Below are positions 45,918-54,161 of a stretch of DNA of 64,000 nt, piece after piece. The stretch's first letter is position 1, and every line of letters starts with the position of its first letter. The notes below the pieces were generated by a model, which did not search any database, was not told where the DNA came from, and saw only the letters and a list, made by a program, of their open reading frames with translations. The stretch comes from Verrucomicrobiales bacterium (GTDB lineage: Bacteria; Verrucomicrobiota; Verrucomicrobiia; Limisphaerales; UBA9464), in NCBI GenBank assembly GCA_027489875.1, contig JAIXZE010000311.1, positions 1 to 64,000 on the forward strand, given 5' to 3'. The position numbers and the translations under genes were made by a program.

Positions 45918-47045
45918 ATGGCACGTTGCGAAGTCCAAGTCGTCCTCGATCCGGCAAACACTTATCGCGCACTCGAACCCCTCCGCGGGATCGTCCGGGT
46001 GGATGCGCAGGAATCCACGCCCTCGAAGGCCGTTATTGTCGAACTCCGCTGGAGGGTTCGGGGCCGCGGCAACCCCGGCAGTCAGGTCATCGACACCCGA
46101 ACCCTCCACAACGGCCCCATTGAGGGGGCTCACGAGTTTCCGTTTGAATTCCCATTGCCGAACGGACCCGTCTCGGTCGCCGGCCAGCTCATGAAGATCG
46201 AGTGGAATGCGGAGGCTCGGGTGGATGTTGAATGGGCCGTGGATCCGAAGGCTTCGGCCACCTTCGCCCTCCTGCCCAACTCGCACGCAGGCGAACCCTA
46301 TAATCATGGGTCCAACGTCCCTCAACTCGGCGCGGACAGCAACCAGACGGGGGAATTCAAATTCGGCCCGGTGGGCTGGATCATGGCTGGATTCGGCATG
46401 ACCGCCTTGTTGTTCGTCATCCAGGCGATCCGGAGCCGGGACTGGGGTGCCCTCATGGTCAGCGGCGTGTGCCTCGGGATCATGACGACCGGGATGATCC
46501 TCGGCTGGCGCATTCCGCGCCGTCTTGCTGAACGACGACTGGGCAAGGTCCGTGTCGATGTGGAACCCCTGTCTCCACGGCCCGGACAGGAAGTCCGGAT
46601 CCGCTTGAGGGCCACACCCCGTCCTGGAACCCGCATCGGCGAAGTGCACGCCATCCTGAGCGGCGAAGAGCGGGTGGCGCGCGGAACCGGCAAGAACCGC
46701 CGAACAACAGAGCATGCGCTCCACAAGTCAACCACGTGCCTCCTGCCGCTCGGGTCAGCGCTGGTTCCAGGCAGCGAGTCGCTCTGGGAAACCACGATCC
46801 GCATTCCTTCCGACGCCCTGCCGAGCTTCTGGGAGACCGACAACCAGATCACATGGACTCTGGCACTCCGCATGGACGTTCCGGGATCCCTCGATTGGAC
46901 AGACACGGTGAGGCTCGGCGTGGTACCCGGGCCTGACGGCATTCCGTGTGCGACGGCATTTCATACCCGGCCGCAGGACGCGGCTGTATTCCGCGAAGCG
47001 ACCGCGGCAGGTTCCATGTCATTTCAGATTCCAGCCGGGTTTTGA
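45918..47045 (+). CDS. Membrane protein with two arrestin-like beta domains
   Basis: The 375-residue protein has an N-terminal beta-sandwich (~1-125, EVQVVLDPANTYRALEPLRG, VIVELRWRVRGRG, AHEFPFEFPLPNGPVSVAG) that resembles arrestin-like folds. Two adjacent membrane helices follow (~152-198, IMAGFGMTALLFVIQAI and LMVSGVCLGIMTTGMILG). A second beta-sandwich comes next, beginning VRVDVEPLSPRPGQEVRIRL and including ESLWETTIRIPSDALPSFWE. The fold assignment is inference from patterns. It has no signal peptide, so both soluble domains may be cytoplasmic. The function is unknown. The DUF3500 gene follows 35 bases later. Confidence 0.65.
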   Translation: MARCEVQVVLDPANTYRALEPLRGIVRVDAQESTPSKAVIVELRWRVRGRGNPGSQVIDTRTLHNGPIEGAHEFPFEFPLPNGPVSVAGQLMKIEWNAEARVDVEWAVDPKASATFALLPNSHAGEPYNHGSNVPQLGADSNQTGEFKFGPVGWIMAGFGMTALLFVIQAIRSRDWGALMVSGVCLGIMTTGMILGWRIPRRLAERRLGKVRVDVEPLSPRPGQEVRIRLRATPRPGTRIGEVHAILSGEERVARGTGKNRRTTEHALHKSTTCLLPLGSALVPGSESLWETTIRIPSDALPSFWETDNQITWTLALRMDVPGSLDWTDTVRLGVVPGPDGIPCATAFHTRPQDAAVFREATAAGSMSFQIPAGF

Positions 47046-47080
47046 GTTGCTCCGAAAACCAGGAAACGGAAACTCGTCGT

Positions 47081-48094
47081 GTGAAACCCCTTCGATTTCT
47101 GGCGGCAGCCCTCCTGTGCTGTCGTCTGGCGGCAGCGGATCCCGCTTCGGACATGGCCGATGCTGCGACCCGCTTCCTCTCCGCACTCTCCGACGAACAG
47201 CGCAGCAAGACCACGTTTGCGTGGACCGACGACGAGCGGATGAACTGGCACTTTATCCCCAAGGATCGAAAGGGAATCCAACTGCGAGAACTCGGAGTCG
47301 CGCAGCAGCACCTCGCACAAGGATTGCTGGGCTCAGCGCTCAGCCAACGCGGACTCCTGAAGGCAACCACGATCATGAGCCTGGAACAGGTACTCCAGGA
47401 CATGGAGGGACCTGGACGCCGGTTCCCCCGCGACCCCGGCATGTACCATGTCAGCATCTTTGGAACGCCCGGCGCAAAGGGCACCTGGGGGTGGCGGTTC
47501 GAGGGACATCACCTCGCCTTCAACTTCACGATCATCGACGGAAAGGTGGCCGCGGGAACCCCGACGTTCATGGGCACCAACCCGGCTGAGATCCGGAAGG
47601 GGCCGCGGGCCGGCCTGCGGACATTGGCCGCGGAGGAGGATCTCGGGCGCCAACTCGTGACTTCGCTCCCCGAAAAGCTTCGCACCAAGGCCATCATCGA
47701 CTCGAAAGCGCCGGATGACATCCTCACGGTCGCGGACCGAAAGGCAAAGCTCGAAGATCCAAGGGGAGTCACCCTCGGAGAAATGCCCGCGGCCCAGCGT
47801 GAACTCGCGATCCAACTGATTCAGGAATACATCGGCCGTTTGCGGGGCGAAATCGCCGAAGCGGATATGGCCAAGATCCGCAAGGCAGGACTCAACAAGG
47901 TCCGATTCGCCTGGGCGGGCGGGCTGAACAAGGGCGACCGCCACTACTACCGAGTCATCGGACCGACGTTCCTCCTCGAGTACGACAACACCCAGAACGA
48001 CGCCAACCACGTGCACGCCGTGTGGAGAGACTTCAACAATGACTTCGGCCTCGATGTCCTTGCCGAGCATTTGAAGTCGAGCCACGCCAAATAG
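47081..48094 (+). CDS. DUF3500 family secreted protein
   Basis: The protein has about 337 residues from a GTG start, chosen because the signal peptide (KPLRFLAAALLCCRLAAA) begins there and aggaaacgga lies upstream. The mature part has DUF3500 features: FAWTDDERMNWHFIPKDRKGI, PGMYHVSIFGTPGAKGTWGW, RFEGHHLAFNFTIIDGKV, and the C-terminal HYYRVIGPTFLLEYDNTQND and ANHVHAVWRDFNNDFG. The repeated histidines suggest a metal site, but the activity of the family is unknown. It lies directly downstream of the arrestin-like gene. Confidence 0.85.
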   Translation: MKPLRFLAAALLCCRLAAADPASDMADAATRFLSALSDEQRSKTTFAWTDDERMNWHFIPKDRKGIQLRELGVAQQHLAQGLLGSALSQRGLLKATTIMSLEQVLQDMEGPGRRFPRDPGMYHVSIFGTPGAKGTWGWRFEGHHLAFNFTIIDGKVAAGTPTFMGTNPAEIRKGPRAGLRTLAAEEDLGRQLVTSLPEKLRTKAIIDSKAPDDILTVADRKAKLEDPRGVTLGEMPAAQRELAIQLIQEYIGRLRGEIAEADMAKIRKAGLNKVRFAWAGGLNKGDRHYYRVIGPTFLLEYDNTQNDANHVHAVWRDFNNDFGLDVLAEHLKSSHAK

Positions 48095-48126
48095 GATCCG
48101 GCAACTTCAGTCCGTTGCCTGAAGCC

Positions 48127-48567
48127 TCAGCGGGGAGCCTTCGACTGCTGGGGAGGGGGCGGTGCACTCCGGGCTTCGCGTGCCCGCTTCTGGCCCTCGG
48201 TGAAGAGCACCACGCCCGCACCGAGGACGATCAGCAGCACCCCGCCCCATCGAAGGGCAGAGACCTTCTCGTCCAGAATCCATTTGGCGGTGATCGTCGT
48301 CACCACCAGTGAAAGCGAAGTCAGAGGCCAGACGAAGCTCACGTCGGCCCTCGACAGAAGAAACAGGAGGCAGCCGAAGAATCCTGCCTCCAGGGCAACT
48401 CCCATCAATAGATGACGGTTCGTGGCGGCTTCCAGGGCGAGGTTCCAGACCGCGCGGAGTTCGGGCCGGAAAACACCCTGAATCTCCTTCTGACCTTTGC
48501 TGATGAGCACAACGCCGGCGGCTTCGAGCACCAATCCCACCGCCAGCACCAGAACCATTCGGATCAT
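48127..48567 (-). CDS. Small EamA/SMR-like membrane transporter
   Basis: The 146-residue protein has four hydrophobic helices (VLVLAVGLVLEAAGVVLI, LLMGVALEAGFFGCLLFLL, FVWPLTSLSLVVTTITAKWIL, WGGVLLIVLGAGVVL), with DVSFVWPLTSLSLV then ILDEKVSALRWGG as in half-size DMT-superfamily proteins. The C-terminus is basic and proline-rich. Half-size EamA proteins near lipid-carrier genes can act as flippases, as ArnE/ArnF do. Here the ATG overlaps the hpnK stop by 4 bases, so transport of an isoprenoid lipid or head group is a reasonable guess. Confidence 0.78.
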   Translation of the reverse strand: MIRMVLVLAVGLVLEAAGVVLISKGQKEIQGVFRPELRAVWNLALEAATNRHLLMGVALEAGFFGCLLFLLSRADVSFVWPLTSLSLVVTTITAKWILDEKVSALRWGGVLLIVLGAGVVLFTEGQKRAREARSAPPPPQQSKAPR

Positions 48568-49409
48568 GGGCGACCTGCCAGATCCTGATAGCGGACCAAC
48601 TCGATGCCTCGATCCGCGATCAACTGCTTCACCTTGGGACTGCACAGCGCCTCGACCTCCGCAACGCCATCCTCGGTATTCGGATGACAATAGAGCTCGT
48701 AGGTTCCAGGTCTGAGTTCCTGCAGCAACCGGAGCAGATACTTCTCCGTCACCCGGCCGTGCTGGAGCAGGCCGAAGACGCGGTCGGTCTGAACAATTCC
48801 CCTGCGATCCAGGGTCCCGCGGACGCGTGAAGAGAGTCGGCCGAAGATCAACGCGTGGGTGAGTCGGTAGAAATACCTTCCGCCAGCAATGCGGAGGTTC
48901 ATCAACAGTGGGTCATCTGTAACCCGGATGGATCGCACCCCCCAGTCGCGCGCATGACGCTTGATCATCGCGAAGATGGTCGGGTGCAAGTGCATGTTGC
49001 AATGCCCGTTCAGATGGTCGAGCCGCAGGCCAATCGTCCGGAACTCACGGATCTGGGCATCGATTTCCTGCAGGATGAAATGCCGGATCTTGCGATTGAA
49101 AAAGTACTTCAGGCCGGCAAAGACCGGACTCGTCGAAAACTCGTACCGGTGGTTCACCAGCCCCGATGTTTCCGAGGGTTTGAGGGTGGATTTACCGCGA
49201 ACGAGGGTGATGTGGATCCCCACTCCGAGTCGGGGATTCTCATGGGCACCGCGCACGGCATGATCCAGGGCATTGCCGTTCACCATGAGACTGGCACTGG
49301 TCAGGATTCCCTCCTTATGTGCCCGCAAAATCCCGTGGTTCGCCGCATGCGACGAACCAAAGTCATCTCCGTTGACGATCAATCGTATCCGTTTTTTCTC
49401 CTCAACCAT
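48564..49409 (-). CDS. hpnK: HpnK/ChbG-type carbohydrate or lipid head-group deacetylase
   Basis: The protein has 281 residues from the ATG at 49409. This YdjC/ChbG-fold protein has IVNGDDFGSSHAANHGI (metal-binding DD), GVGIHITL and LDHLNGHCNMHLHPTIF (histidine ligands), and a C-terminal TYELYCHPNTED. HpnK is named from its place in hopanoid clusters; its substrate is not firmly known, although a deacetylase activity is expected. The start overlaps the hpnD stop by 8 bases. A second ATG at 49430 would add 7 residues. The hpnD neighbour supports the hpnK name over plain chbG. Confidence 0.85.
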   Translation of the reverse strand: MVEEKKRIRLIVNGDDFGSSHAANHGILRAHKEGILTSASLMVNGNALDHAVRGAHENPRLGVGIHITLVRGKSTLKPSETSGLVNHRYEFSTSPVFAGLKYFFNRKIRHFILQEIDAQIREFRTIGLRLDHLNGHCNMHLHPTIFAMIKRHARDWGVRSIRVTDDPLLMNLRIAGGRYFYRLTHALIFGRLSSRVRGTLDRRGIVQTDRVFGLLQHGRVTEKYLLRLLQELRPGTYELYCHPNTEDGVAEVEALCSPKVKQLIADRGIELVRYQDLAGRP

Positions 49410-50271
49410 ACGTGGTGACCCCCAGCCCAAGTTTCCACCGTATCAGTGCGGAGAGCACCATCCCTATCTTTCGTCCACGACTCAAGCGTAGCGGCTTTGC
49501 CGCGAGCACGGGAAAAGAGGCGCGCTCGAGCTTCAACAGCAGCTGCCAATAGACGGCACCCATGAGCTCGGCGGAAATCATCGCGTCCCGGTCAGCCGGC
49601 GGCAGCATCCGTCGAGCTTTCTCGAAATAATCGCGGGCCCGCCTGTCGATGGCGCGCGCCAAGCCCTGAAAGCGATCCGAATCCTTCCCTTCCAGGATCT
49701 CGGCCTCCGTCACCCCATGAGCCTTGAGGTCTGCCAACGGCACGTAAATCCGTCCACGCTGCGCATCATTGCCGACATCCCGCAGGATGTTGGTCATCTG
49801 AAGGGCTTTTCCCAATGCATCGGCATATTCGCGGCAGCCAGGATCCCGATACCCGAAGATCTCAATGCTCAGCAGACCGACCACCGAAGCCACACGGTAG
49901 CAGTATTCGTCCAGCGCAACCTGATCCGGGTATCGTACGGTGACCAAATCCATTTCGACACCAGCAATCAGTTCGTCAAAAAGCCGGAATGGAAGCCGGT
50001 AGCGCTCAATGTACGGCTTCAACTCCTTGATCACCGGCAATTCCGGGTCGAAGCCCTCGCAGGCCCTGCGAGTTTCTTCACGCCATCGGCGAAGTTCCCC
50101 TGCCCGCCGATCGATGCTTACCGAGTCCTCATCGGCAATGTCATCCACCTGCCGGCAATAGGCATACAATGCGGTCATGGCCGCTCGCCTGTCCTTGGGC
50201 AGCAGGACGAGGGCGAGCGCCAGATTGGATCCGCTCTTCTTGGTGATCTGGTCGCTGACCGGTGGGTTCAC
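49402..50271 (-). CDS. hpnD: HpnD-like presqualene diphosphate synthase
   Basis: This 289-residue squalene/phytoene synthase family protein has both aspartate-rich motifs: YAYCRQVDDIADE and LGKALQMTNILRDVGNDAQRGR. In the HpnCDE route HpnD joins two farnesyl diphosphates to presqualene diphosphate, after which HpnC and HpnE give squalene for hopanoids. The partners HpnC and HpnE are not in this window. A phytoene synthase role cannot be ruled out by motif alone, but the hpnK neighbour favours HpnD. It overlaps the upstream small membrane protein gene by 4 bases and hpnK by 8. Confidence 0.87.
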   Translation of the reverse strand: MNPPVSDQITKKSGSNLALALVLLPKDRRAAMTALYAYCRQVDDIADEDSVSIDRRAGELRRWREETRRACEGFDPELPVIKELKPYIERYRLPFRLFDELIAGVEMDLVTVRYPDQVALDEYCYRVASVVGLLSIEIFGYRDPGCREYADALGKALQMTNILRDVGNDAQRGRIYVPLADLKAHGVTEAEILEGKDSDRFQGLARAIDRRARDYFEKARRMLPPADRDAMISAELMGAVYWQLLLKLERASFPVLAAKPLRLSRGRKIGMVLSALIRWKLGLGVTTYG

Positions 50272-50627
50272 GGCTTCGTGGAAGGCGGTTGGGGCAACTT
50301 CTTCAATTCCGGCAGTCCCCCGGTCTCCGCCAGCGTTGGATTTCGCCCGGCGTGTTCCCGCTTTCTTCGCCGCCGACGCCCTCCCCGGCCGGAACTTTCT
50401 GCGGAGCCCGAAGGAGACTTGTCCACCAACCGTCCACGCTCGGATGAACGGGCAGGCTTACGGATGAAGACGGCCCACAAGACGACCACCAGGACCACGA
50501 CGAAAACCGCCATCAAGACCGCGGCCACCATGCCGCTGGAGTCCGGCCCAGTACGCAACGCCTTGGCGACACCGGGAATCTCCGGAATGTCCGCCAACAA
50601 TGCTCCCACCCGTGCTGCAAGCCTCAT
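50268..50627 (-). CDS. Single-helix membrane protein with basic tail
   Basis: The 119-residue protein has one strong membrane helix (MVAAVLMAVFVVVLVVVLWAVF, ~33-54), then a cytoplasmic-type tail rich in Arg, Lys, Gly and Ser (GRGGRRRRRKREHAG) and a proline-rich end. I recognise no family. It overlaps the response regulator by 4 bases on one side and hpnD by 4 on the other, so it is a genuine member of this operon. The basic tail could bind acidic lipid or nucleic acid, or anchor a partner. Confidence 0.7.
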   Translation of the reverse strand: MRLAARVGALLADIPEIPGVAKALRTGPDSSGMVAAVLMAVFVVVLVVVLWAVFIRKPARSSERGRLVDKSPSGSAESSGRGGRRRRRKREHAGRNPTLAETGGLPELKKLPQPPSTKP

Positions 50628-52054
50628 CGCTCGGGCAGTCTAGCCGGGGCAACCCCTACGTCGTCAACGACTCCCCCGCTCAACTGCAAGCGGGCCATGC
50701 GGAATCGCAGCGCGGGCAACGACAGTCCCAACTGTGCAGCCGCGGCATCAAGGTCGCCCCCGCTCTGTTGCACCGCGGATTGGATGAGGTCCCGTTCGTA
50801 CGTGATGAGGTGGTCCCCGATGGTTCCTGCGAGGCTCGGAGCCTGTCCATGACGCCCGGCTTCCGGACGGCGCAACCGCGACTCCACCTCGAAGTCGGGA
50901 AGGCTTCCAGGCTGCACTTCCACGTGGCTTTCAAGGATCACGGCCCGTTCGATCACGTTTCTCAACTCGCGGATGTTTCCGGGCCAGGAATGGGCCAGCA
51001 AGGCTCCACGCGCGGCCTGGCTGATCCCCGCGATGGATTTCCCGAGACGTAGATTGAAGCCGCGCAGGAAGTGGTCCGCCAGCAACAGGACGTCCTCGCC
51101 CCGCTCACGAAGCGGCGGAGGTCTAAACTGCATCACATTCAGGCGGTGAAACAGGTCTTCGCGAAACTCATCCTTCCGGATCGCATCCACGATGTTCCGG
51201 TTCGTGGCCGCGATCAACCGGACGTTGACCTGAAGCTCCTGCGTGCCACCCACGCGGGTAAAGGATCCATCTTCCAGAAAGCGCAGGAGCTTCGCCTGCA
51301 ATGGGCGGCTCATGTCCCCGATCTCGTCCAGGAAGATGGTTCCCCCATCCGCCTCCTCCACGTATCCCCGCTTTGTTCGATGCGCTCCGGTAAAGGCCCC
51401 CTTTTCATGCCCGAACAGCTCGCTTTCAAGCAGGGTTTCCGGAATCGCAGCACAGTTGATGCGCACGTAATTCTGTCCCGCACGACGGCTCAGGCTGTGG
51501 ATCGCACCCGCGATCAACTCCTTTCCCGTGCCGCTCTCCCCGAGGATGAGCACGGTCGCATCGGTCGGAGCCACCGTCTGGATCAGCTGGCGCAACTCCC
51601 GGATCTTCGGTGATTCCCCGATGATGTGTTCCACCCGGTACGGTTCCCCGGCACGTGCCTTGAGCGCTGCATTCTCAGCAATCAAGCGATGACGTTCGGC
51701 ACAGCGCGCGACGGCATGCAGCAGCTCATCCGGCTCGAACGGCTTGGCAAGATAATCAATGGCCCCCGCCTTGATGGCTTCCACGGCCAGCTTGGGCGTC
51801 GCGTAAGCGGTGATCATCAGGATGGGCAGACCCGGCTTCAAACGGGCGGCCTCCTTGAGGAACTCGTACCCACTCATCCCCCCGAGACGGGCATCGGTGA
51901 CGACCATGAAGAACTCCTCGGCACCGAGCAGCTTGACCGCGGCCTCGGCGGAATCCGCCAGTCGCACCTCATAACCCTCGGCGCGGAGGACAGTCTCCAA
52001 CGATAGGCGCATGTTCTTCTCGTCATCCACGACGAGCATCGGCGGTAGGTTCAT
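50624..52054 (-). CDS. Sigma-54-dependent response regulator (NtrC family)
   Basis: The protein has 476 residues. It has a receiver domain with phospho-acceptor Asp54 (VVTDARLGG) and an acidic pocket at DD10-11. A sigma-54 AAA+ domain follows, with Walker A GESGTGKE (~172-179), the GAFTGA loop that contacts sigma-54 (219-224) and Walker B FLDEIGDM. The C-terminal Fis-type helix-turn-helix covers ~420-460. All key residues are intact, so it should activate sigma-54 promoters when phosphorylated. Its partner is the sensor kinase encoded just upstream with a 4-base overlap. Its likely targets include this operon or other envelope-lipid genes, but I could not find a convincing -24/-12 site nearby. 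Confidence 0.93.
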   Translation of the reverse strand: MNLPPMLVVDDEKNMRLSLETVLRAEGYEVRLADSAEAAVKLLGAEEFFMVVTDARLGGMSGYEFLKEAARLKPGLPILMITAYATPKLAVEAIKAGAIDYLAKPFEPDELLHAVARCAERHRLIAENAALKARAGEPYRVEHIIGESPKIRELRQLIQTVAPTDATVLILGESGTGKELIAGAIHSLSRRAGQNYVRINCAAIPETLLESELFGHEKGAFTGAHRTKRGYVEEADGGTIFLDEIGDMSRPLQAKLLRFLEDGSFTRVGGTQELQVNVRLIAATNRNIVDAIRKDEFREDLFHRLNVMQFRPPPLRERGEDVLLLADHFLRGFNLRLGKSIAGISQAARGALLAHSWPGNIRELRNVIERAVILESHVEVQPGSLPDFEVESRLRRPEAGRHGQAPSLAGTIGDHLITYERDLIQSAVQQSGGDLDAAAAQLGLSLPALRFRMARLQLSGGVVDDVGVAPARLPER

Positions 52055-53427
52055 CGGCGCATCCTCATGATAGATCGGGCTGGCAACGTTACGATGAACG
52101 TCGCCCCCTGTCCAAGGACCGACTCCGCCCTCGCCGTCCCGCCATACAGTTCGGTGTTGTGTTTCACGATGGCGAGCCCGAGTCCCGTTCCCCGTTCCTT
52201 GGTGGTAAAGTAGGCGTCAAAGAGCTTTGGCAGCACGTCCGGCATGATTCCGGGGCCAGAGTCCCGGATCCGGACCTCCACCTCGTAGTCCGGAGTCGCA
52301 CGGGCTGAGATCTCGATTCTCCCCCGCCCGTCCATCGCCTCCCGGGCATTCGTCAGGAGGTTGAGGAAGATCTCGGAGAAATGCCCGCGCTGCCCCAGCA
52401 GGGTGGGAATGGCAGGCCCATAGTTCCTGCGGACCTCGACCGAATAATTGGCGCCGGGAGGAAAGGCTTCCTCGACGGCACGATCAATCTCATCCGTTAC
52501 GGACAGACGTTCCACCTTGCCCTCCGCGAGCTGCGCGTAACCCATCAACTCCGTCAGGATGCGATCCGAGCGGCTGACCTCCTCACGGATGATGGAGATC
52601 TGCTGGGTGATGGTTTTGCCTTCCCGAACCGTCTTTTGAAGGGTGTAGGCGGCGTTGTTGATGATGCCAAGGGGGTTCTTCAGCTGGTGTGCGATTTCAG
52701 CAGCCAGTCGACCTGCCGCCTGCAACTGCTGCTGCTTCAGCATGAACTCCTGGGCCTCCGCCTCCTCCCGCCTCCGTCGATCCAACAGGACCTGAAGCGC
52801 GTAACAGCAGACAGCCAACAGCAACAGGAGCAGCAAGCGCAGGACCAGTGACTCCACAGGCTCCCGTGAGGTGTCCTCACTGGACGAAAGCAACACACCA
52901 CGTCCTGTGGATTCGATGATCTCAACCTCCGCACGCTCCAGCATCGGATGGAGGACTCCCGCGAGGGCGTAGAAGCCGGCAACCGAGAAATTGACCATGA
53001 TCTGCACGTCAGCGCGCGGAATGACCGCCGCATTGCGCAGGATGAGTCCCGGGAACAACCAGTAGAGGATGCTGCCAAAGCCTCCGGTGACCAGCGTGAG
53101 TGCCGCCATGAAGATCGTGTCCAGCAGGGCTACGGTATAGACCACGCGTTCCACCAGCCGGACGGACAATTCCTCCATTCCCCAGACCACGATGGCCGCG
53201 CCTACGTTCGCGCAGAAGTAGATGAGGTAGAAGGTCCTCAGGAGGTTCCAGGCGTCCTCCTGCAACGGGGTCAGGTTCCGGAACCAACGGCTGACGAAGA
53301 GCAGGTACAGCAGCACCACCATCATCACCATCTTCGCCGGAAGCGTGACGCCGCGCTCCACGAAGGAAACACGCTGGAGGAACACCGAGTCCTCCGGCGG
53401 TGGCGCGTCCAGCAGATCCCGCCACAT
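52051..53427 (-). CDS. Membrane sensor histidine kinase, NtrB-like output
   Basis: The protein has about 458 residues from the ATG at 53427. The N-terminal half carries around six hydrophobic helices (VVLLYLLFVSRWF, FYLIYFCANVGAAIVVWG, VVYTVALLDTIFMAALTLV, VAGFYALAGVL, LLLLLLLAVCCYALQVLL). It is followed by HisKA with AAEIAHQLKNPLG and HATPase_c with NLLTNAREAM, DSGPGIM and GTGLGLAIVKHN. There is no PAS or HAMP domain. Alternative starts are GTG at 53469 and 53517. The ATG was favoured for ggggtgg at a suitable distance. It should phosphorylate the sigma-54 regulator downstream. The membrane-embedded sensor part suggests a lipid or membrane-state signal, which is inference. Confidence 0.9.
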   Translation of the reverse strand: MWRDLLDAPPPEDSVFLQRVSFVERGVTLPAKMVMMVVLLYLLFVSRWFRNLTPLQEDAWNLLRTFYLIYFCANVGAAIVVWGMEELSVRLVERVVYTVALLDTIFMAALTLVTGGFGSILYWLFPGLILRNAAVIPRADVQIMVNFSVAGFYALAGVLHPMLERAEVEIIESTGRGVLLSSSEDTSREPVESLVLRLLLLLLLAVCCYALQVLLDRRRREEAEAQEFMLKQQQLQAAGRLAAEIAHQLKNPLGIINNAAYTLQKTVREGKTITQQISIIREEVSRSDRILTELMGYAQLAEGKVERLSVTDEIDRAVEEAFPPGANYSVEVRRNYGPAIPTLLGQRGHFSEIFLNLLTNAREAMDGRGRIEISARATPDYEVEVRIRDSGPGIMPDVLPKLFDAYFTTKERGTGLGLAIVKHNTELYGGTARAESVLGQGATFIVTLPARSIMRMRR

Positions 53428-53567
53428 CTGGAGCCACCCCAGACCACGCTGGACCCTGGATTCTTTCACAACACAGTCCCGTTCCCCAATCCGCCCCACA
53501 ACCCCACTTCCAGCCACCGAAGCCGAAATGAAACCTCAACGTGGCAGCAGCAATCCATGGCCACACC

Positions 53568-54161
53568 TTAGCTGTTCCCGTGCCGACGCGCCCGCAGCAC
53601 TTCCAGAACCCTCTCGGCAATCTGATCCACCGGAAGCAGGCGCCCCACTCCCTCGTACCCGCAGGAAAGCATTCCACGGTCGGGTCCCAGGATCTCGGCC
53701 CCGCGGGAGACAAGGATCGCGACGTTCGATTGCGTGGCTGGGTGCATCCACATCTTGCCGTTCATCGCCGGAGCCACCAGCAGAGGCACGCCCGGATTCA
53801 GGGCGAGGGCAACGCATCCCAGTGCATCCTCCGCCATGCCGTGCGCCAACCGTGCCATGGTGTTTGCCGTGGCCGGGGCGATGACCATCAGATCAGCTTC
53901 GTCAGCGACGCGAATATGGGACGGTTTCCACCCTTCCTCCTCGTCGTAGAGGTCTGTGATCACCGGCCCCCTCGACAGGGTCTTGAAGGGGAGATCTGTG
54001 ACGAACCGTTGCGCATCGGCGGTCATCACCACGCGGACGACGCACCCGGCCTTCACGAGGAGGCTGGTCAGATCCACGGCTCGATGCGCCGCGATGCTGC
54101 CCGTCACGCCAAGCACCACTGTTCCCAGGCTTTCACCGGAACCGTTCACAGAACCCTCCAT
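53568..54161 (-). CDS. coaC: CoaC-type flavoprotein (phosphopantothenoylcysteine decarboxylase domain only)
   Basis: This 197-residue HFCD-family flavoprotein has VLGVTGSIAAHRAVDLTSLL, VIAPATANTMARLAHGMAEDAL and LVAPAMNGKMWMHPATQSN, which carry the conserved histidine/asparagine features of PPC decarboxylases. In most bacteria this domain is fused to the CoaB synthetase; here the protein stops after the first domain. It overlaps the 3' end of gmk by 16 bases, so it is part of the yicC-gmk unit. It probably acts in coenzyme A synthesis with a CoaB encoded elsewhere. Confidence 0.85.
   Translation of the reverse strand: MEGSVNGSGESLGTVVLGVTGSIAAHRAVDLTSLLVKAGCVVRVVMTADAQRFVTDLPFKTLSRGPVITDLYDEEEGWKPSHIRVADEADLMVIAPATANTMARLAHGMAEDALGCVALALNPGVPLLVAPAMNGKMWMHPATQSNVAILVSRGAEILGPDRGMLSCGYEGVGRLLPVDQIAERVLEVLRARRHGNS

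Noticed and set aside
45045-46724. 559-residue open frame on the minus strand across the palindromes and the arrestin-like gene
   Set aside because: It runs antisense through two well-supported genes and the palindromes, with no family-like sequence.
48100-48119. Terminator between the DUF3500 gene and the EamA-like gene
   Set aside because: A 6-base stem (ggcaac/gttgcc) with an 8-base loop exists, but there is no T-run on either strand and the stem is too short to call.
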